Assembly (NCBI RefSeq): GCF_019679455.1
Contig: NZ_JAIEZQ010000001.1
Span: forward strand, 806,001-870,000
Direction of reading: 5' to 3'
Length of the DNA stretch: 64,000 bases
From: Nocardioides jiangsuensis
GTDB lineage: Bacteria; Actinomycetota; Actinomycetes; Propionibacteriales; Nocardioidaceae
The notes under the pieces were generated by a model. The model was given only the letters and a program-made list of their open reading frames with translations, ran no database searches and was not told where the DNA came from. The position numbers and the translations under genes are program-made. Below, one piece after another: positions 44,137-52,297 of the stretch. How positions within the stretch are numbered: position 1 is the first letter of the stretch; each line of letters starts with the position of its first letter.

Positions 44137-44248
44137 GGCGCAAGTCTGTCAGATCGCTAGGCATTGTCGGGTTCGGCGCTGCGAGGCTTCTCCGTCGGCA
44201 CCCGCCTCGCACGCCGTCGCACACCGCGCCGCCGGATGCGGCGGGTGG

Positions 44249-44290
44249 CTGCGTGGCCCGGCGGCGGGTGCACACCGCCGAGCCACGCAG
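44249..44290 (-). terminator. Hairpin terminator of the TauE/SafE gene
   Basis: CTGCGTGGC (44249-44257) pairs with GCCACGCAG (44282-44290), with further GGCGG/CCGCC pairing inside, immediately after the permease stop codon at 44296 in the leftward direction. Confidence 0.7.
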
Positions 44291-44295
44291 TCCGG

Positions 44296-45189
44296 TCAGA
44301 CCGTCATCGCGTCGAGCTCGGCCTCGACGGCCCTGGCCTCGCGCTCCTGCCTGACGGCCCAGACGATCAGCGAGACCCAGGCGACGAAGACGACGAGCGC
44401 CCCGAGCGCCACCGTCGTCCCGGAGGCGCCGAAGGACTCCAGGATGGTCTTGCTGTTGGTGAGCACGATCAGACCACCGGCGGCCACGCCGAGCACGCGG
44501 GCGGGCATGTGCTTGACGAGCCAGGCGGCGACCGGAGCGGCGATCACGCCGCCGACCAGCAGCGCGGCCGCGTAGCCGAAGTTGATGCCCTGCGTGCCGA
44601 GCGCGAGCAGGAAGCCCAGCGAGCCGCCGATCGCGACCACGAACTCGGAGGTGTCGATGGACCCGACCACCTTACGGGGCTCGAGCCGGCCGGAGGACAG
44701 CAGCGAGGTGGTGCCCACCGGGCCCCAGCCGCCACCGCCGATGGCGTCCATCAGGCCGGCGACCACGCCGAGCGGAGCCAGGAAGAACCCCGAGAGCTTC
44801 CCCTTGAACTGCGGGCGCCGGCCGCCGAGGACCAGGAACCGCCAGATCACGTAGACGCCGAGGCCGAGCAGCAGCGCGGCGACCCAGGGCTTGGCGGTGT
44901 CGCCGTCGATGCTGGAGAGGAAGGTCGCGCCGGCGAAGGCGCCGATGCCGCCCGGCACGGCGATGATGCTCACCGTCCGCCAGTCGACGTTGCCGAGCCG
45001 GTGGTGCGAGATGCCCGAGACGAGCGTGGTGCCGATCTCGGAGAAGTGGACCGCCGCGGAGGCGGCTGCCGGCGCGATGCCGGCGGCGAGGAGGAGCGTC
45101 GAGGACGTGACGCCGTACGCCATGCCCAGTGAGCCGTCGATCAGCTGGGCGAGCAGGCCCACGAAGCCGAGCACGATGAGGTTCCGCAT
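44296..45189 (-). CDS. TauE/SafE-family permease
   Basis: 297 residues, eight hydrophobic helices. Family marks: IVLGFVGLLAQLIDGSLGMA with YGVTSSTLLLAAGIAPAAAS, HFSEIGTTLVSGISHH, GVVAGLMDAIGGGGWGPVG and a C-terminal repeat with GGVIAAPVAAWLVKHMPARV. Candidate cargo is sulfite or another small anion. The start is taken as the ATG at 45189, with AAAGGG nine bases upstream; a GTG at 45198 lies inside that site. Its promoter region has a clear -35/-10 pair and short palindromes, so it is specifically regulated. It is not closely related to the other TauE/SafE permease of the window (32040). Confidence 0.9.
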   Translation of the reverse strand: MRNLIVLGFVGLLAQLIDGSLGMAYGVTSSTLLLAAGIAPAAASAAVHFSEIGTTLVSGISHHRLGNVDWRTVSIIAVPGGIGAFAGATFLSSIDGDTAKPWVAALLLGLGVYVIWRFLVLGGRRPQFKGKLSGFFLAPLGVVAGLMDAIGGGGWGPVGTTSLLSSGRLEPRKVVGSIDTSEFVVAIGGSLGFLLALGTQGINFGYAAALLVGGVIAAPVAAWLVKHMPARVLGVAAGGLIVLTNSKTILESFGASGTTVALGALVVFVAWVSLIVWAVRQEREARAVEAELDAMTV

Positions 45190-45288
45190 GAGTTGCACCC
45201 TTTCGAGGGAGACGCCGCGCCCCGTCCCCGGTTCCCCAGGCCTCGGTCGCGTTTGTCTACCGACATTGTTTCTCTATCGAGTCAGTAG

Positions 45289-45327
45289 ATTAAGTAGAGC
45301 CGAGCAACCAAGTCAACTCAATAGAGT
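45289..45327 (-). promoter_or_regulatory. Promoter and operator of the TauE/SafE gene
   Basis: On the minus strand TTGACT (45316-45311) and CTTAAT (45294-45289) are separated by 16 bp in an AT-rich island. ACTCAATAGAGT (45316-45327, arms ACTC/GAGT) covers the -35 edge, and a CTCTA (45272-45276)/TAGAG (45295-45299) pair brackets the -10. The Rrf2 protein encoded downstream is one possible binder. The rest of the 379-bp region between the permease and fadE5 has no gene. Confidence 0.5.
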
Positions 45328-45442
45328 CGGCCCGCGTGTCGCGGCCGCCCGCGCGCTGTCACCGGGCTGAGGGCGGGGGCGTGGCCGACCGGGCCCCGGA
45401 GCGCGTGGTCCGGATCACGTCCGGCCGGACACGCGGGACCAC

Positions 45443-45489
45443 TTGTCTTTATTACTGGTCGGTACGATAATTTTGTTACTGACGAGTAA
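45443..45489 (+). promoter_or_regulatory. fadE5 promoter with two TTACTG-type operators
   Basis: TTGTCT (45443-45448) and GATAAT (45466-45471) form a -35/-10 pair with a 17-bp spacer. TTACTGGTCGGTACGAT (45452-45468) fills the spacer and TTACTGACGAGTAA (45476-45489), a perfect TTACT/AGTAA palindrome, covers the start region. A repressor bound at either would block transcription. The first site recurs upstream of the etfD-like gene at 22566. Confidence 0.65.
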
Positions 45490-45568
45490 ATCCCTGGGGC
45501 GGACGCCGCTGGGACGCAGTCCAGGACCGGAACCCCTGGGGCCGGTACCCCGATTCGAAGGTGGGGCA

Positions 45569-47431
45569 GTGAGCCACTACAAGAGCAACATCCGCGACAT
45601 CGAGTTCAACCTGTTCGAGGTCTTCGGTCGCGACGAGGTCCTCGGCAAGGGGCTCTTCGAAGAGGTCGACGTGGACACGGCCAGGTCGATCCTGTCCGAG
45701 GTCGACCGGCTCGCCCGCGAGGACCTCGCCGCCTCCTACGAGGACAGCGACCGCAACCCGCCGACGTTCGACCCGGAGAGCGGCAGCGCCGACATGCCCG
45801 AGTCGTTCAAGAAGAGCTACCAGGCGTGGATGGACAGCGAGTACTGGCGTCTCGCCCTCCCCGCCGAGCTCGGTGGCCAGCCCGCTCCGTCCAGCCTGAA
45901 CTGGGCGATCGGCGAGATGATCCTCGGCTCCAACGCCCCGATCTGGATGTACGCCGCCGGCCCGAGCTTCGCCTCCGTGGTGCACCGCAACGGCAACGAC
46001 CGCGACAAGGCCATCGCCCAGCACATGGTGGACCGCCAGTGGGGCTCCACGATGGTGCTCACCGAGCCCGACGCGGGCTCCGACGTGGGCGCGGGCCGCG
46101 CGAAGGCCGTGCAGCAGGAGGACGGCTCCTGGCACATCGAGGGCGTGAAGCGCTTCATCACCTCCGCCGAGCACGACATGAGCGAGAACATCATCCACCT
46201 CGTCCTCGCCCGCCCCCAGGGCGTCGAGGGCGTCGGCGGCCCGGGCACCAAGGGCCTCTCGCTCTTCATCGTCCCCAAGCACCACTTCGACTTCGAGACC
46301 GGCGAGCTGACCGGCGAGCGCAACGGCGTCCACGTCACCAACGTCGAGAAGAAGATGGGCATCAAGGTCTCCAACACCTGCGAGGTGACCTTCGGCGAGA
46401 AGGAGCCCGCGAAGGGCTGGCTGCTCGGCGAGGTGCACAACGGCATCGCGCAGATGTTCCAGGTCATCGAGAACGCCCGGATGATGGTCGGCACGAAGGC
46501 GATCGCCACCCTCTCCACGGGCTACCTGAACGCGCTCGAGTACGCCAAGACCCGGGTCCAGGGCGCCGACCTCTCGCAGGCCGCGGACAAGACCGCGCCC
46601 CGCGTCACGATCACCCACCACCCCGACGTACGGCGCTCGCTGATGACGCAGAAGTCGTTCGCCGAGGCCCTGCGCGCGCTGGTGATCTACACCGCCACCT
46701 GGCAGGACAAGGTGCAGATGGCCGAGCACGCCGGGGAGCGCGACGAGCTCGCCGAGCGTGTCAACGACCTGCTGCTGCCCATCGTCAAGGGCTACGGCTC
46801 CGAGCGCTCCTGGGTGCTGCTGGGGACCGAGTCGCTGCAGACCTTCGGCGGCTCCGGCTTCCTGCAGGAGTACCCGATCGAGCAGTACGTCCGCGACGCC
46901 AAGATCGACACCCTCTACGAGGGCACGACGGCGATCCAGGGCCAGGACCTCTTCTTCCGCAAGATCGTGAAGGACCAGGCCCATGCGCTCGGCCACATCG
47001 CCGGCGAGGTGGAGAAGTTCATCACCAGCGAGGCCGGGAACGGTCGCCTCAAGATCGAGCGCGGGCTGCTCGCGAAGGGCCTCGAGGACGGTCAGGCCAT
47101 CGTCGGCGCGCTGATCAACCAGCTGATGTCCTCCGACCCCGGCGCCGAGGGCGGCGACCAGCGCAACATCTACAAGGTCGGCCTCAACACCAGCCGGCTG
47201 CTGATGGTGCTCGGCGACATCGTCTGCTCGTGGCTGCTGCTGCGCCAGGCGGAGGTCGCGCTGGAGAAGCTCTCCGGCGAGGTCGGCGACAAGGACAAGG
47301 CGTTCTACGAGGGCAAGGTCGCAGCGGCGCAGTTCTTCGCGCGCAACGTGCTCCCGAAGATCGCGTCGGAGCGCGCCATCGCCGAGGCCACCGACCTCGG
47401 GCTGATGGACCTCGCGGAGGACGCCTTCTAG
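45569..47431 (+). CDS. fadE5: Acyl-CoA dehydrogenase, FadE5 type
   Basis: 620 residues, larger than ordinary acyl-CoA dehydrogenases because of a C-terminal extension. It oxidises acyl-CoA to enoyl-CoA and passes electrons to ETF. It resembles mycobacterial FadE5 from end to end: [17 protein letters not shown] start, [20 protein letters not shown] (FAD/substrate loop), [71 protein letters not shown], and [19 protein letters not shown] carrying the catalytic Glu. The start is GTG at 45569 with AAGGTGGGG just upstream; an earlier start would cross the promoter. Regulated by the TTACTG-type sites. Confidence 0.96.
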   Translation: MSHYKSNIRDIEFNLFEVFGRDEVLGKGLFEEVDVDTARSILSEVDRLAREDLAASYEDSDRNPPTFDPESGSADMPESFKKSYQAWMDSEYWRLALPAELGGQPAPSSLNWAIGEMILGSNAPIWMYAAGPSFASVVHRNGNDRDKAIAQHMVDRQWGSTMVLTEPDAGSDVGAGRAKAVQQEDGSWHIEGVKRFITSAEHDMSENIIHLVLARPQGVEGVGGPGTKGLSLFIVPKHHFDFETGELTGERNGVHVTNVEKKMGIKVSNTCEVTFGEKEPAKGWLLGEVHNGIAQMFQVIENARMMVGTKAIATLSTGYLNALEYAKTRVQGADLSQAADKTAPRVTITHHPDVRRSLMTQKSFAEALRALVIYTATWQDKVQMAEHAGERDELAERVNDLLLPIVKGYGSERSWVLLGTESLQTFGGSGFLQEYPIEQYVRDAKIDTLYEGTTAIQGQDLFFRKIVKDQAHALGHIAGEVEKFITSEAGNGRLKIERGLLAKGLEDGQAIVGALINQLMSSDPGAEGGDQRNIYKVGLNTSRLLMVLGDIVCSWLLLRQAEVALEKLSGEVGDKDKAFYEGKVAAAQFFARNVLPKIASERAIAEATDLGLMDLAEDAF

Positions 47432-47489
47432 GCGCCGGCGTCTCGCGTCGTCCCCGGTCCGAGCACCGCTTGGGCGCTTCGAACCCGAC

Positions 47490-47525
47490 GAGGGCCGTCC
47501 CACCGCTGCCGGTGGGGCGGCCCTC
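47490..47525 (+). terminator. Hairpin terminator of fadE5
   Basis: GAGGGCCGTCCCACCG pairs with CGGTGGGGCGGCCCTC (16 bp, one wobble), loop of 4 bases, 58 bp after the stop codon. The core sequence is the same as in the etfD-like terminator at 26447. Confidence 0.85.
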
Positions 47526-47659
47526 GCGGTCTACCCGGCCTCGGTCGACAGGTGATTGACGGGCGCCGTTCGCGGGTACTCATAGGCCAGAGACGACGCT
47601 GCGGCCACGCACGCGTCACGAGGGCGACTCCGGTCGCCGCTGAACTTGAGGAGAGAAAC

Positions 47660-47875
47660 ATGGGCATCGGTCTGGGCGTCGTACTCCTGGTAGTCGGCCT
47701 GATCCTGCTGCTGGGCGTCATCAACGTCGACATCGGCTTCGTGGACGACGTGGCACTCGGGTGGATCTTTGTCGTGGTCGGTGCGCTGGCCATCGTCCTG
47801 GCGCTCGTGATGAACGCCCAGCGAGGTCGCAGCAAGCACGTCGAGGAGCGCCGCTACGAGGGCCCGCCGCGGTGA
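47660..47875 (+). CDS. Small two-helix membrane protein (DUF6458-like)
   Basis: 71 residues. Two transmembrane helices (GIGLGVVLLVVGLILLLGVI and LGWIFVVVGALAIVLALVMN) joined by NVDIGFVDDVA, then a basic tail QRGRSKHVEERRYEGPPR. This layout matches the DUF6458 family of small actinobacterial membrane proteins, function unknown. GAGGAG lies 6-7 bases before the ATG at 47660; longer in-frame starts have no ribosome site. It is flanked by terminators on both sides and so is its own transcription unit. Confidence 0.88.
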   Translation: MGIGLGVVLLVVGLILLLGVINVDIGFVDDVALGWIFVVVGALAIVLALVMNAQRGRSKHVEERRYEGPPR

Positions 47876-47910
47876 CTCGGTGACCCCGTAGGCGCCACCG
47901 CACACACGCA

Positions 47911-47948
47911 GAACGCGGGGCGAGGACTCATGTCCTCGCCCCGCGTTC
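47911..47948. terminator. Bidirectional hairpin terminator
   Basis: A perfect 17-bp stem (GAACGCGGGGCGAGGAC and GTCCTCGCCCCGCGTTC) with loop TCAT, followed by TTTG on the plus strand. It separates the convergent small membrane-protein and helicase genes. Confidence 0.9.
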
Positions 47949-47991
47949 TTTGCATGTGCGGCCGGTGTGGTCGACCGCAGCCGTGCGTCGG

Positions 47992-50013
47992 TCAGCTGCC
48001 GGTCTGCGACCAGCGCGGCTTCTTGCGCGCGCCGTCGATGCGCTCCGTGGCGTCCGCCGGGCGGCTGCTCGAGCGCTCGCGGACGTCGGGCCGGACGGAA
48101 CGCTGAGGACGCTCGGCGCGGTCGTACCGCTCGCTGCGCTCGGGGCGGTCCGCACGGAAGCCGCGGTCGCGGAAGTCCGGTCGGTCAGTGCGGGCGGAGC
48201 GGCTGTCGGGGCGGGAGTCGGTACGGCGGTCGCGGGAGACGAACTCGCGGCGGTCGCCGCGCTCCGGACGGTCGGCGCGCTCGGGACGGTCGGTGCGGCC
48301 TACGCGGTCGGTGCGCTCCCCGCGGTAGCCCGCGCCCTGGCGAGCCGGACGGCCGTCGTCCTCACGACGGTCGTCACGGTACGACCCGCGGTCCTCGCGC
48401 ACAGGACGACGATCATCACCAGCAGCGGAACCAGCACCGAAACGGCCTTCCCGGCGAACCGGGCCACGGTCGCTGTTGCCGTACCGGTCCTGGCGGGCAT
48501 CCCCTCGTTCATCACGCGCCCCACGGTACCCGCGGTCCGGGCGTCCGCCGCGGTCGTCGCGGTTGCCCTGGTAGCCGCCGCGGTCGTCGCGGTTGCCCTG
48601 GTAACCACCACGGTCCTCGCGGCCGCCCTGGTAACCACCACGGTCCTCGCGGCCGCCCTGGTAACCACCACGGTCCTCGCGGCCGCCCTGGTAACCACCA
48701 CGGCTGCCCTGGTAGCCACCGCGGTCGCGGTTGCCCTGGTACCCGCCGCGCGCGCCGCCGCTCCGGGCCGGGGCGCCCCGACGTGCGGGCGGAGCCTGCT
48801 CACCGGACACCGCGAGCGCCTCGGCCGTCATCGGCTGCGGGGCGGTGCGGATGTCGTGGTGGCGCGGCTTCACACCTGCGCGCGACTGGAGCCGGACGAT
48901 CTCGTCGAGCTGGCGCGGGGTGGTGATGGTGACGACCGCACCGGACTCGCCCGCACGCGCGGTGCGGCCGGAGCGGTGCAGGTAGGCCTTCGCGTCGGTC
49001 GGGGCGTCGTAGTGGATCACCAGGCCGACGTTGTCGACGTGGATGCCGCGGGCGGCGACGTCGGTGGCGACGACGACCTGCGCCTTGCCGGTCGAGAACT
49101 TGTGCAGGTTCCGCTCACGGACCCGCTGCGACAGGTTGCCGTGCAGGTCGACCGCCTCGATGCCGGACTCGGTCATCGATTCGGCGAGCTCGGTGGCGCC
49201 CTCACGGGTCCGGGTGAAGACGATCGAGCGCGGGTTGGCCTCGACCAGCTTCGTGGTGGCGGAGATCTTGTCGCGGAAGCCGCCGACCACCATCACGTGG
49301 TGCTCCATGGTGGTCACGGAGCCCTCGTTGGCGTCGAGCTCGTGCAGCTTGGGCGAGCGCAGGTGCTTGCGCACGAGCCGGTCCACGTCGCCGTCGAGCG
49401 TCGCGGAGAGGAGCAGCCGCTGGCTGCCGTCGGGGGTCTGGCCCATCAGCGCGTCCACGATCGGGTAGAACCCGAGGTCGCACAGGTGGTCGGCCTCGTC
49501 CAGGACGGTGATCGCGATGTCGTCGGTGCGGCAGGCACCCCGCTCGATCAGGTCGTCGAGGCGGCCGGGGGTCGCGACGACGATGTCGGCGCCGTTGCGC
49601 AGCTGCTTGATCTGCCGGTCGTACGGCGTCCCGCCGTACACGGTCGTCAGCTTGAGGCGCAGCGCCTCGGCGAGCGGCTCCATCGAGCGGCGCACCTGGG
49701 TGGCGAGCTCGCGGGTCGGCACGATGATCAGCGCCCGGGGGTGCTTGGGACGGCTGCGCTCACCGGCGAGCTTGGCCAGGATCGGCAGGCCGAACGCGAG
49801 CGTCTTGCCGGAGCCGGTCTGGGCGCGGCCGAGCACGTCGTGGCCGGCGAGGGCGTCGGGGACGACCGCGGCCTGGACCGGGGTCGGGCGGGTGATCTCC
49901 TGGCGAGCGAGCGCGCTGACGAGCTGCTCGGGGAGGTCGAGGGTGCCGAAGCCGGGAGCGGCGTCGTTCCCGGCGGAGGGCAGGGTCGGGTCAACAGACT
50001 GAACGTCAGTCAC
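47992..50013 (-). CDS. DEAD-box RNA helicase with Gly/Arg-rich repeat tail
   Basis: 673 residues. ATP-dependent RNA unwinding in ribosome assembly or RNA decay. Motifs in order: Q motif (TPVQAAVVPDAL), I AQTGSGKT, Ia VPTRELATQV, GG, Ib ATPGRLDDLI, II LDEAD, III SAT, IV SIVFTRT, V VATDVAARGIHV, VI HRSGRTARAG. The core ends near residue 390. The tail of about 280 residues holds tandem RGGYQGGRED/RGGYQGNRDD units and then Arg/Asp/Pro-rich low-complexity sequence, typical of RNA-binding, condensate-forming tails. The start is GTG at 50013 (VTDVQSVDP); a start at 50061 is possible but lacks support. Confidence 0.95.
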   Translation of the reverse strand: MTDVQSVDPTLPSAGNDAAPGFGTLDLPEQLVSALARQEITRPTPVQAAVVPDALAGHDVLGRAQTGSGKTLAFGLPILAKLAGERSRPKHPRALIIVPTRELATQVRRSMEPLAEALRLKLTTVYGGTPYDRQIKQLRNGADIVVATPGRLDDLIERGACRTDDIAITVLDEADHLCDLGFYPIVDALMGQTPDGSQRLLLSATLDGDVDRLVRKHLRSPKLHELDANEGSVTTMEHHVMVVGGFRDKISATTKLVEANPRSIVFTRTREGATELAESMTESGIEAVDLHGNLSQRVRERNLHKFSTGKAQVVVATDVAARGIHVDNVGLVIHYDAPTDAKAYLHRSGRTARAGESGAVVTITTPRQLDEIVRLQSRAGVKPRHHDIRTAPQPMTAEALAVSGEQAPPARRGAPARSGGARGGYQGNRDRGGYQGSRGGYQGGREDRGGYQGGREDRGGYQGGREDRGGYQGNRDDRGGYQGNRDDRGGRPDRGYRGARDERGDARQDRYGNSDRGPVRREGRFGAGSAAGDDRRPVREDRGSYRDDRREDDGRPARQGAGYRGERTDRVGRTDRPERADRPERGDRREFVSRDRRTDSRPDSRSARTDRPDFRDRGFRADRPERSERYDRAERPQRSVRPDVRERSSSRPADATERIDGARKKPRWSQTGS
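48541..48745. repeat. 30-bp coding repeats in the helicase tail
   Basis: Six or seven units of about 30 bp, three of them (from 48601, 48631, 48661) identical: GTAACCACCACGGTCCTCGC then GGCCGCCCTG. Units to the left use a variant with GTCGTCGCGGTTGCC. They encode YQGGREDRGG/YQGNRDDRGG. The exact identity of three units implies recent expansion or gene conversion. Confidence 0.88.
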
Positions 50014-50215
50014 GGGGGAGAGCTCCAGATGTGGTCGGGCGCGTCCTAGCACGGATGCCACGGCGTGGTCCGGTGAGCCTGCGAGACGCTCGGCACCCGA
50101 TCACTGGTCCTGCGCGGCAAGTGAAGATCCTGCTCCGCGCACCCACACCGGGCGACAAAGAAGGTCCCGGTGGAAAGTCGAGACCTTGGCTGGGTCGAAT
50201 TCTACCAGCGAAAAG

Positions 50216-52015
50216 TCATACCTCTGACCGTCCGGAGAGCGGGAGGACGAGACGTTGCGCACCTCCGGGGACCACCCGGACGGGCACGCCCCAGTCCTGC
50301 TGGTGCATGTGGCAGGCGGCTCCCTCACCGCCGTGCGTGTCGCAGGAGGCGGCGCGGGCCGCGACGTGCAGCACCCCCTCGCCGACCACCGGGTCGATGC
50401 CGAGGGTCCGGGTCAGGTCGGCGCCACGGCCGTCCCCGGACCGGAGCAGGGCCGGCGGCGTCGCGGAGACGAGCAGCTGCGCCGGCGGCCCGAACCGGTC
50501 GTCGACCTTCTGCCCGGGCGGCGGCTCGAACGACACGACGAGCTCGAGGTCCCCCTCGCCGATCTCGGTGACCGGCCGCCGGGTGGTGTGCGCGAACCCG
50601 TCGAAGCGGGCCACCGCCCCGAGCGGGACCCGGGTCAGGCGGTGCGCCGCGGACTCGACCACGACGAGGTGCTCCCCGTCGAGGACCGCGCCGCTGGGCT
50701 CGGCCAGGTCGACGGCGAGGGTGGAAACCTCGCCGGTGGCCGGGTCGAAGCGGCGTACGGCGCCGTTGTAGGTGTCGCAGACCGCGACGGAGCCGTCCGG
50801 CAGCGCCGTGACCCCGAGCGGGTGCTGCATCAGCGCCTTCGCCGCGGGACCGTCCTGGAAGCCGAAGTCGAACAGCCCCCTGCCGACCGCGGTGTGCACG
50901 ACGCCGGCCTCGGCGTAGCGCAGCGAAGAGGTCTCGCTGTCCGCGAGCCACAGCCGGTCCCCGTCGACGGCGAAGCCCGAGGTCTGCGCGAACCACGCTC
51001 GGTCGAACGGCCCGTCGAGCAGCCCCTCGTTCGTCGTACCGGCGGCCACCTCGACCTCACCGGTCACCGGGTCGAACGTCCACAGCTGGTGGATGCCGGC
51101 CATCGCGACCCAGACCCGGTCCTGCCACCAGGCGACGTCCCACGGGCTCGACAGGGAGGCGGTGGTGCCGCCCTGCATCCACTGCTCCCCGTCGCCGGCG
51201 AGGGTCCGCACCTCGCCGGACTCGAGGTCGATGCCGCGCAGCGCGTGGTTGACGGTGTCCGCGACCACCACGTCGTACCCGGCCCGGGCGGCGACGTCCG
51301 CGGGCAGCAGGACCAGCCCGTTGGGCTCGTTGAAGGACGCCTCCGGCGGCAGGCCGTCGGCCAGCCCGCGGGAGCCGGACCCGATCCGGCGTACGACGCT
51401 CTCCGCGTCGGCGGCGAGCTCGACGACCCGGTGGTGGCCGGCGTCGGCGACCAGGAAGCCGCCGCCCGGCAGCCGGACCGCCTTGGCCGGGAAGCGCAGC
51501 TCACGGGGCTCGGGGGCAGGCGGGACGTAGGGCGAGTCGCCCGGCTGCAGGGTCCCCCTGGCCGCGTGCTCGACGCGGAGCTCGGCGACCAGGGCGTCGA
51601 CCGCGTGCGCGTGGCCCTCGCCGGCGTACTGCGCGACGACGTAGCCCTCCGGGTCGACGAGCACGAGGGTGGGCCAGGCCCGGGCGGTGTAGGCCTGCCA
51701 GGTCTCCAGCTCGGGGTCGTCGAGCACCGGGTGCGCCACCTCGTAGCGCTCCACGGCCGCCGCCAGCGCGTCCGGGTCGGCCTCGTGCGCGAACTTCGGC
51801 GAGTGCACGCCGACCACGACGAGCTCTCCGTCGTACTTCTCCTCCAGCGGGCGCAGCTCGTCGAGGACGTGCAGGCAGTTCACGCAGCAGAAGGTCCAGA
51901 AGTCGAGCAGCAGGAATCGACCGCGGAAGTCCGTGGTCGCGAGCTCCCGGCCGCCGGTGTTCAACCAGGCTCGGCCACGCAGCTCGGGGGCACGGACGCG
52001 GGGACGCTTGCTCAT
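50216..52015 (-). CDS. Thioredoxin-like + NHL-repeat protein (NHLRC2-like)
   Basis: 599 residues. Residues 1-150 are a TlpA/thioredoxin-like domain with FRGRFLLLDFWTFCCVNCLH (CCVNC active site), ELVVVGVHSPKF and a cis-Pro at ARAWPTLVLVD. Residues about 170-480 are NHL beta-propeller blades (GGGFLVADAGHHRVVELAAD, NGLVLLPADV with VVADTVNHALRGID, HPLGVTALPDGSVAVCDTYN). A C-terminal beta-rich part follows. The order is that of NHLRC2-type proteins. No signal peptide, so cytoplasmic; the role is presumed to be redox-linked but is not established. The ATG at 52015 is the natural start. It is divergent from the glucan operon. Confidence 0.92.
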   Translation of the reverse strand: MSKRPRVRAPELRGRAWLNTGGRELATTDFRGRFLLLDFWTFCCVNCLHVLDELRPLEEKYDGELVVVGVHSPKFAHEADPDALAAAVERYEVAHPVLDDPELETWQAYTARAWPTLVLVDPEGYVVAQYAGEGHAHAVDALVAELRVEHAARGTLQPGDSPYVPPAPEPRELRFPAKAVRLPGGGFLVADAGHHRVVELAADAESVVRRIGSGSRGLADGLPPEASFNEPNGLVLLPADVAARAGYDVVVADTVNHALRGIDLESGEVRTLAGDGEQWMQGGTTASLSSPWDVAWWQDRVWVAMAGIHQLWTFDPVTGEVEVAAGTTNEGLLDGPFDRAWFAQTSGFAVDGDRLWLADSETSSLRYAEAGVVHTAVGRGLFDFGFQDGPAAKALMQHPLGVTALPDGSVAVCDTYNGAVRRFDPATGEVSTLAVDLAEPSGAVLDGEHLVVVESAAHRLTRVPLGAVARFDGFAHTTRRPVTEIGEGDLELVVSFEPPPGQKVDDRFGPPAQLLVSATPPALLRSGDGRGADLTRTLGIDPVVGEGVLHVAARAASCDTHGGEGAACHMHQQDWGVPVRVVPGGAQRLVLPLSGRSEV

Positions 52016-52239
52016 GCGTCAAGTCTGGCCGCCCGGACAAGTCGCCGGGCACGCCGGCCGACCGGCGAGAGGTCACGGGACCGGACGGCGTCGGCGTGGT
52101 ACACCGCGCCCGGCAAAGTGGTTTCCCTAGTCCCCCTAGCCCCTTCGGGCGTCGCATTGCACACCGGTTTCGCCATGGCCAGCAGGTGACCGACTGGTGA
52201 ATGCTGGGAAGCCTCGCAGCTTCTATCTCGGGAGAAGCC

Positions 52240-52287
52240 ATGTGTCCGTCGTGTTCGACCTTGCATCCCCTCCGGCGTCCGGGCTAG
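52240..52287 (+). CDS. Possible 15-aa leader peptide before the GT5-GH57 gene
   Basis: ATG at 52240 with GGGAG six bases upstream, reading MCPSCSTLHPLRRPG and stopping at a TAG 10 bp before the ATG of the GT5-GH57 gene. The main gene itself has only a weak ribosome site, so this short frame, with the better site, could load ribosomes by reinitiation or regulate by stalling. The CxxC pair and closing PLRRPG are notable. Evidence is positional only. Confidence 0.35.
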   Translation: MCPSCSTLHPLRRPG

Positions 52288-52297
52288 GCCGCGCACG

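Noticed and set aside
48541-48745. CRISPR-like regular 30-bp repeats
   Set aside because: Repeats abut without unique spacers and encode the Gly/Arg tail of the helicase; no cas gene is present.
52120-52145. CCCTAG direct repeats as an operator of the glucan operon
   Set aside because: Two copies of a 6-mer in a short C-rich stretch are not enough to claim a binding site.
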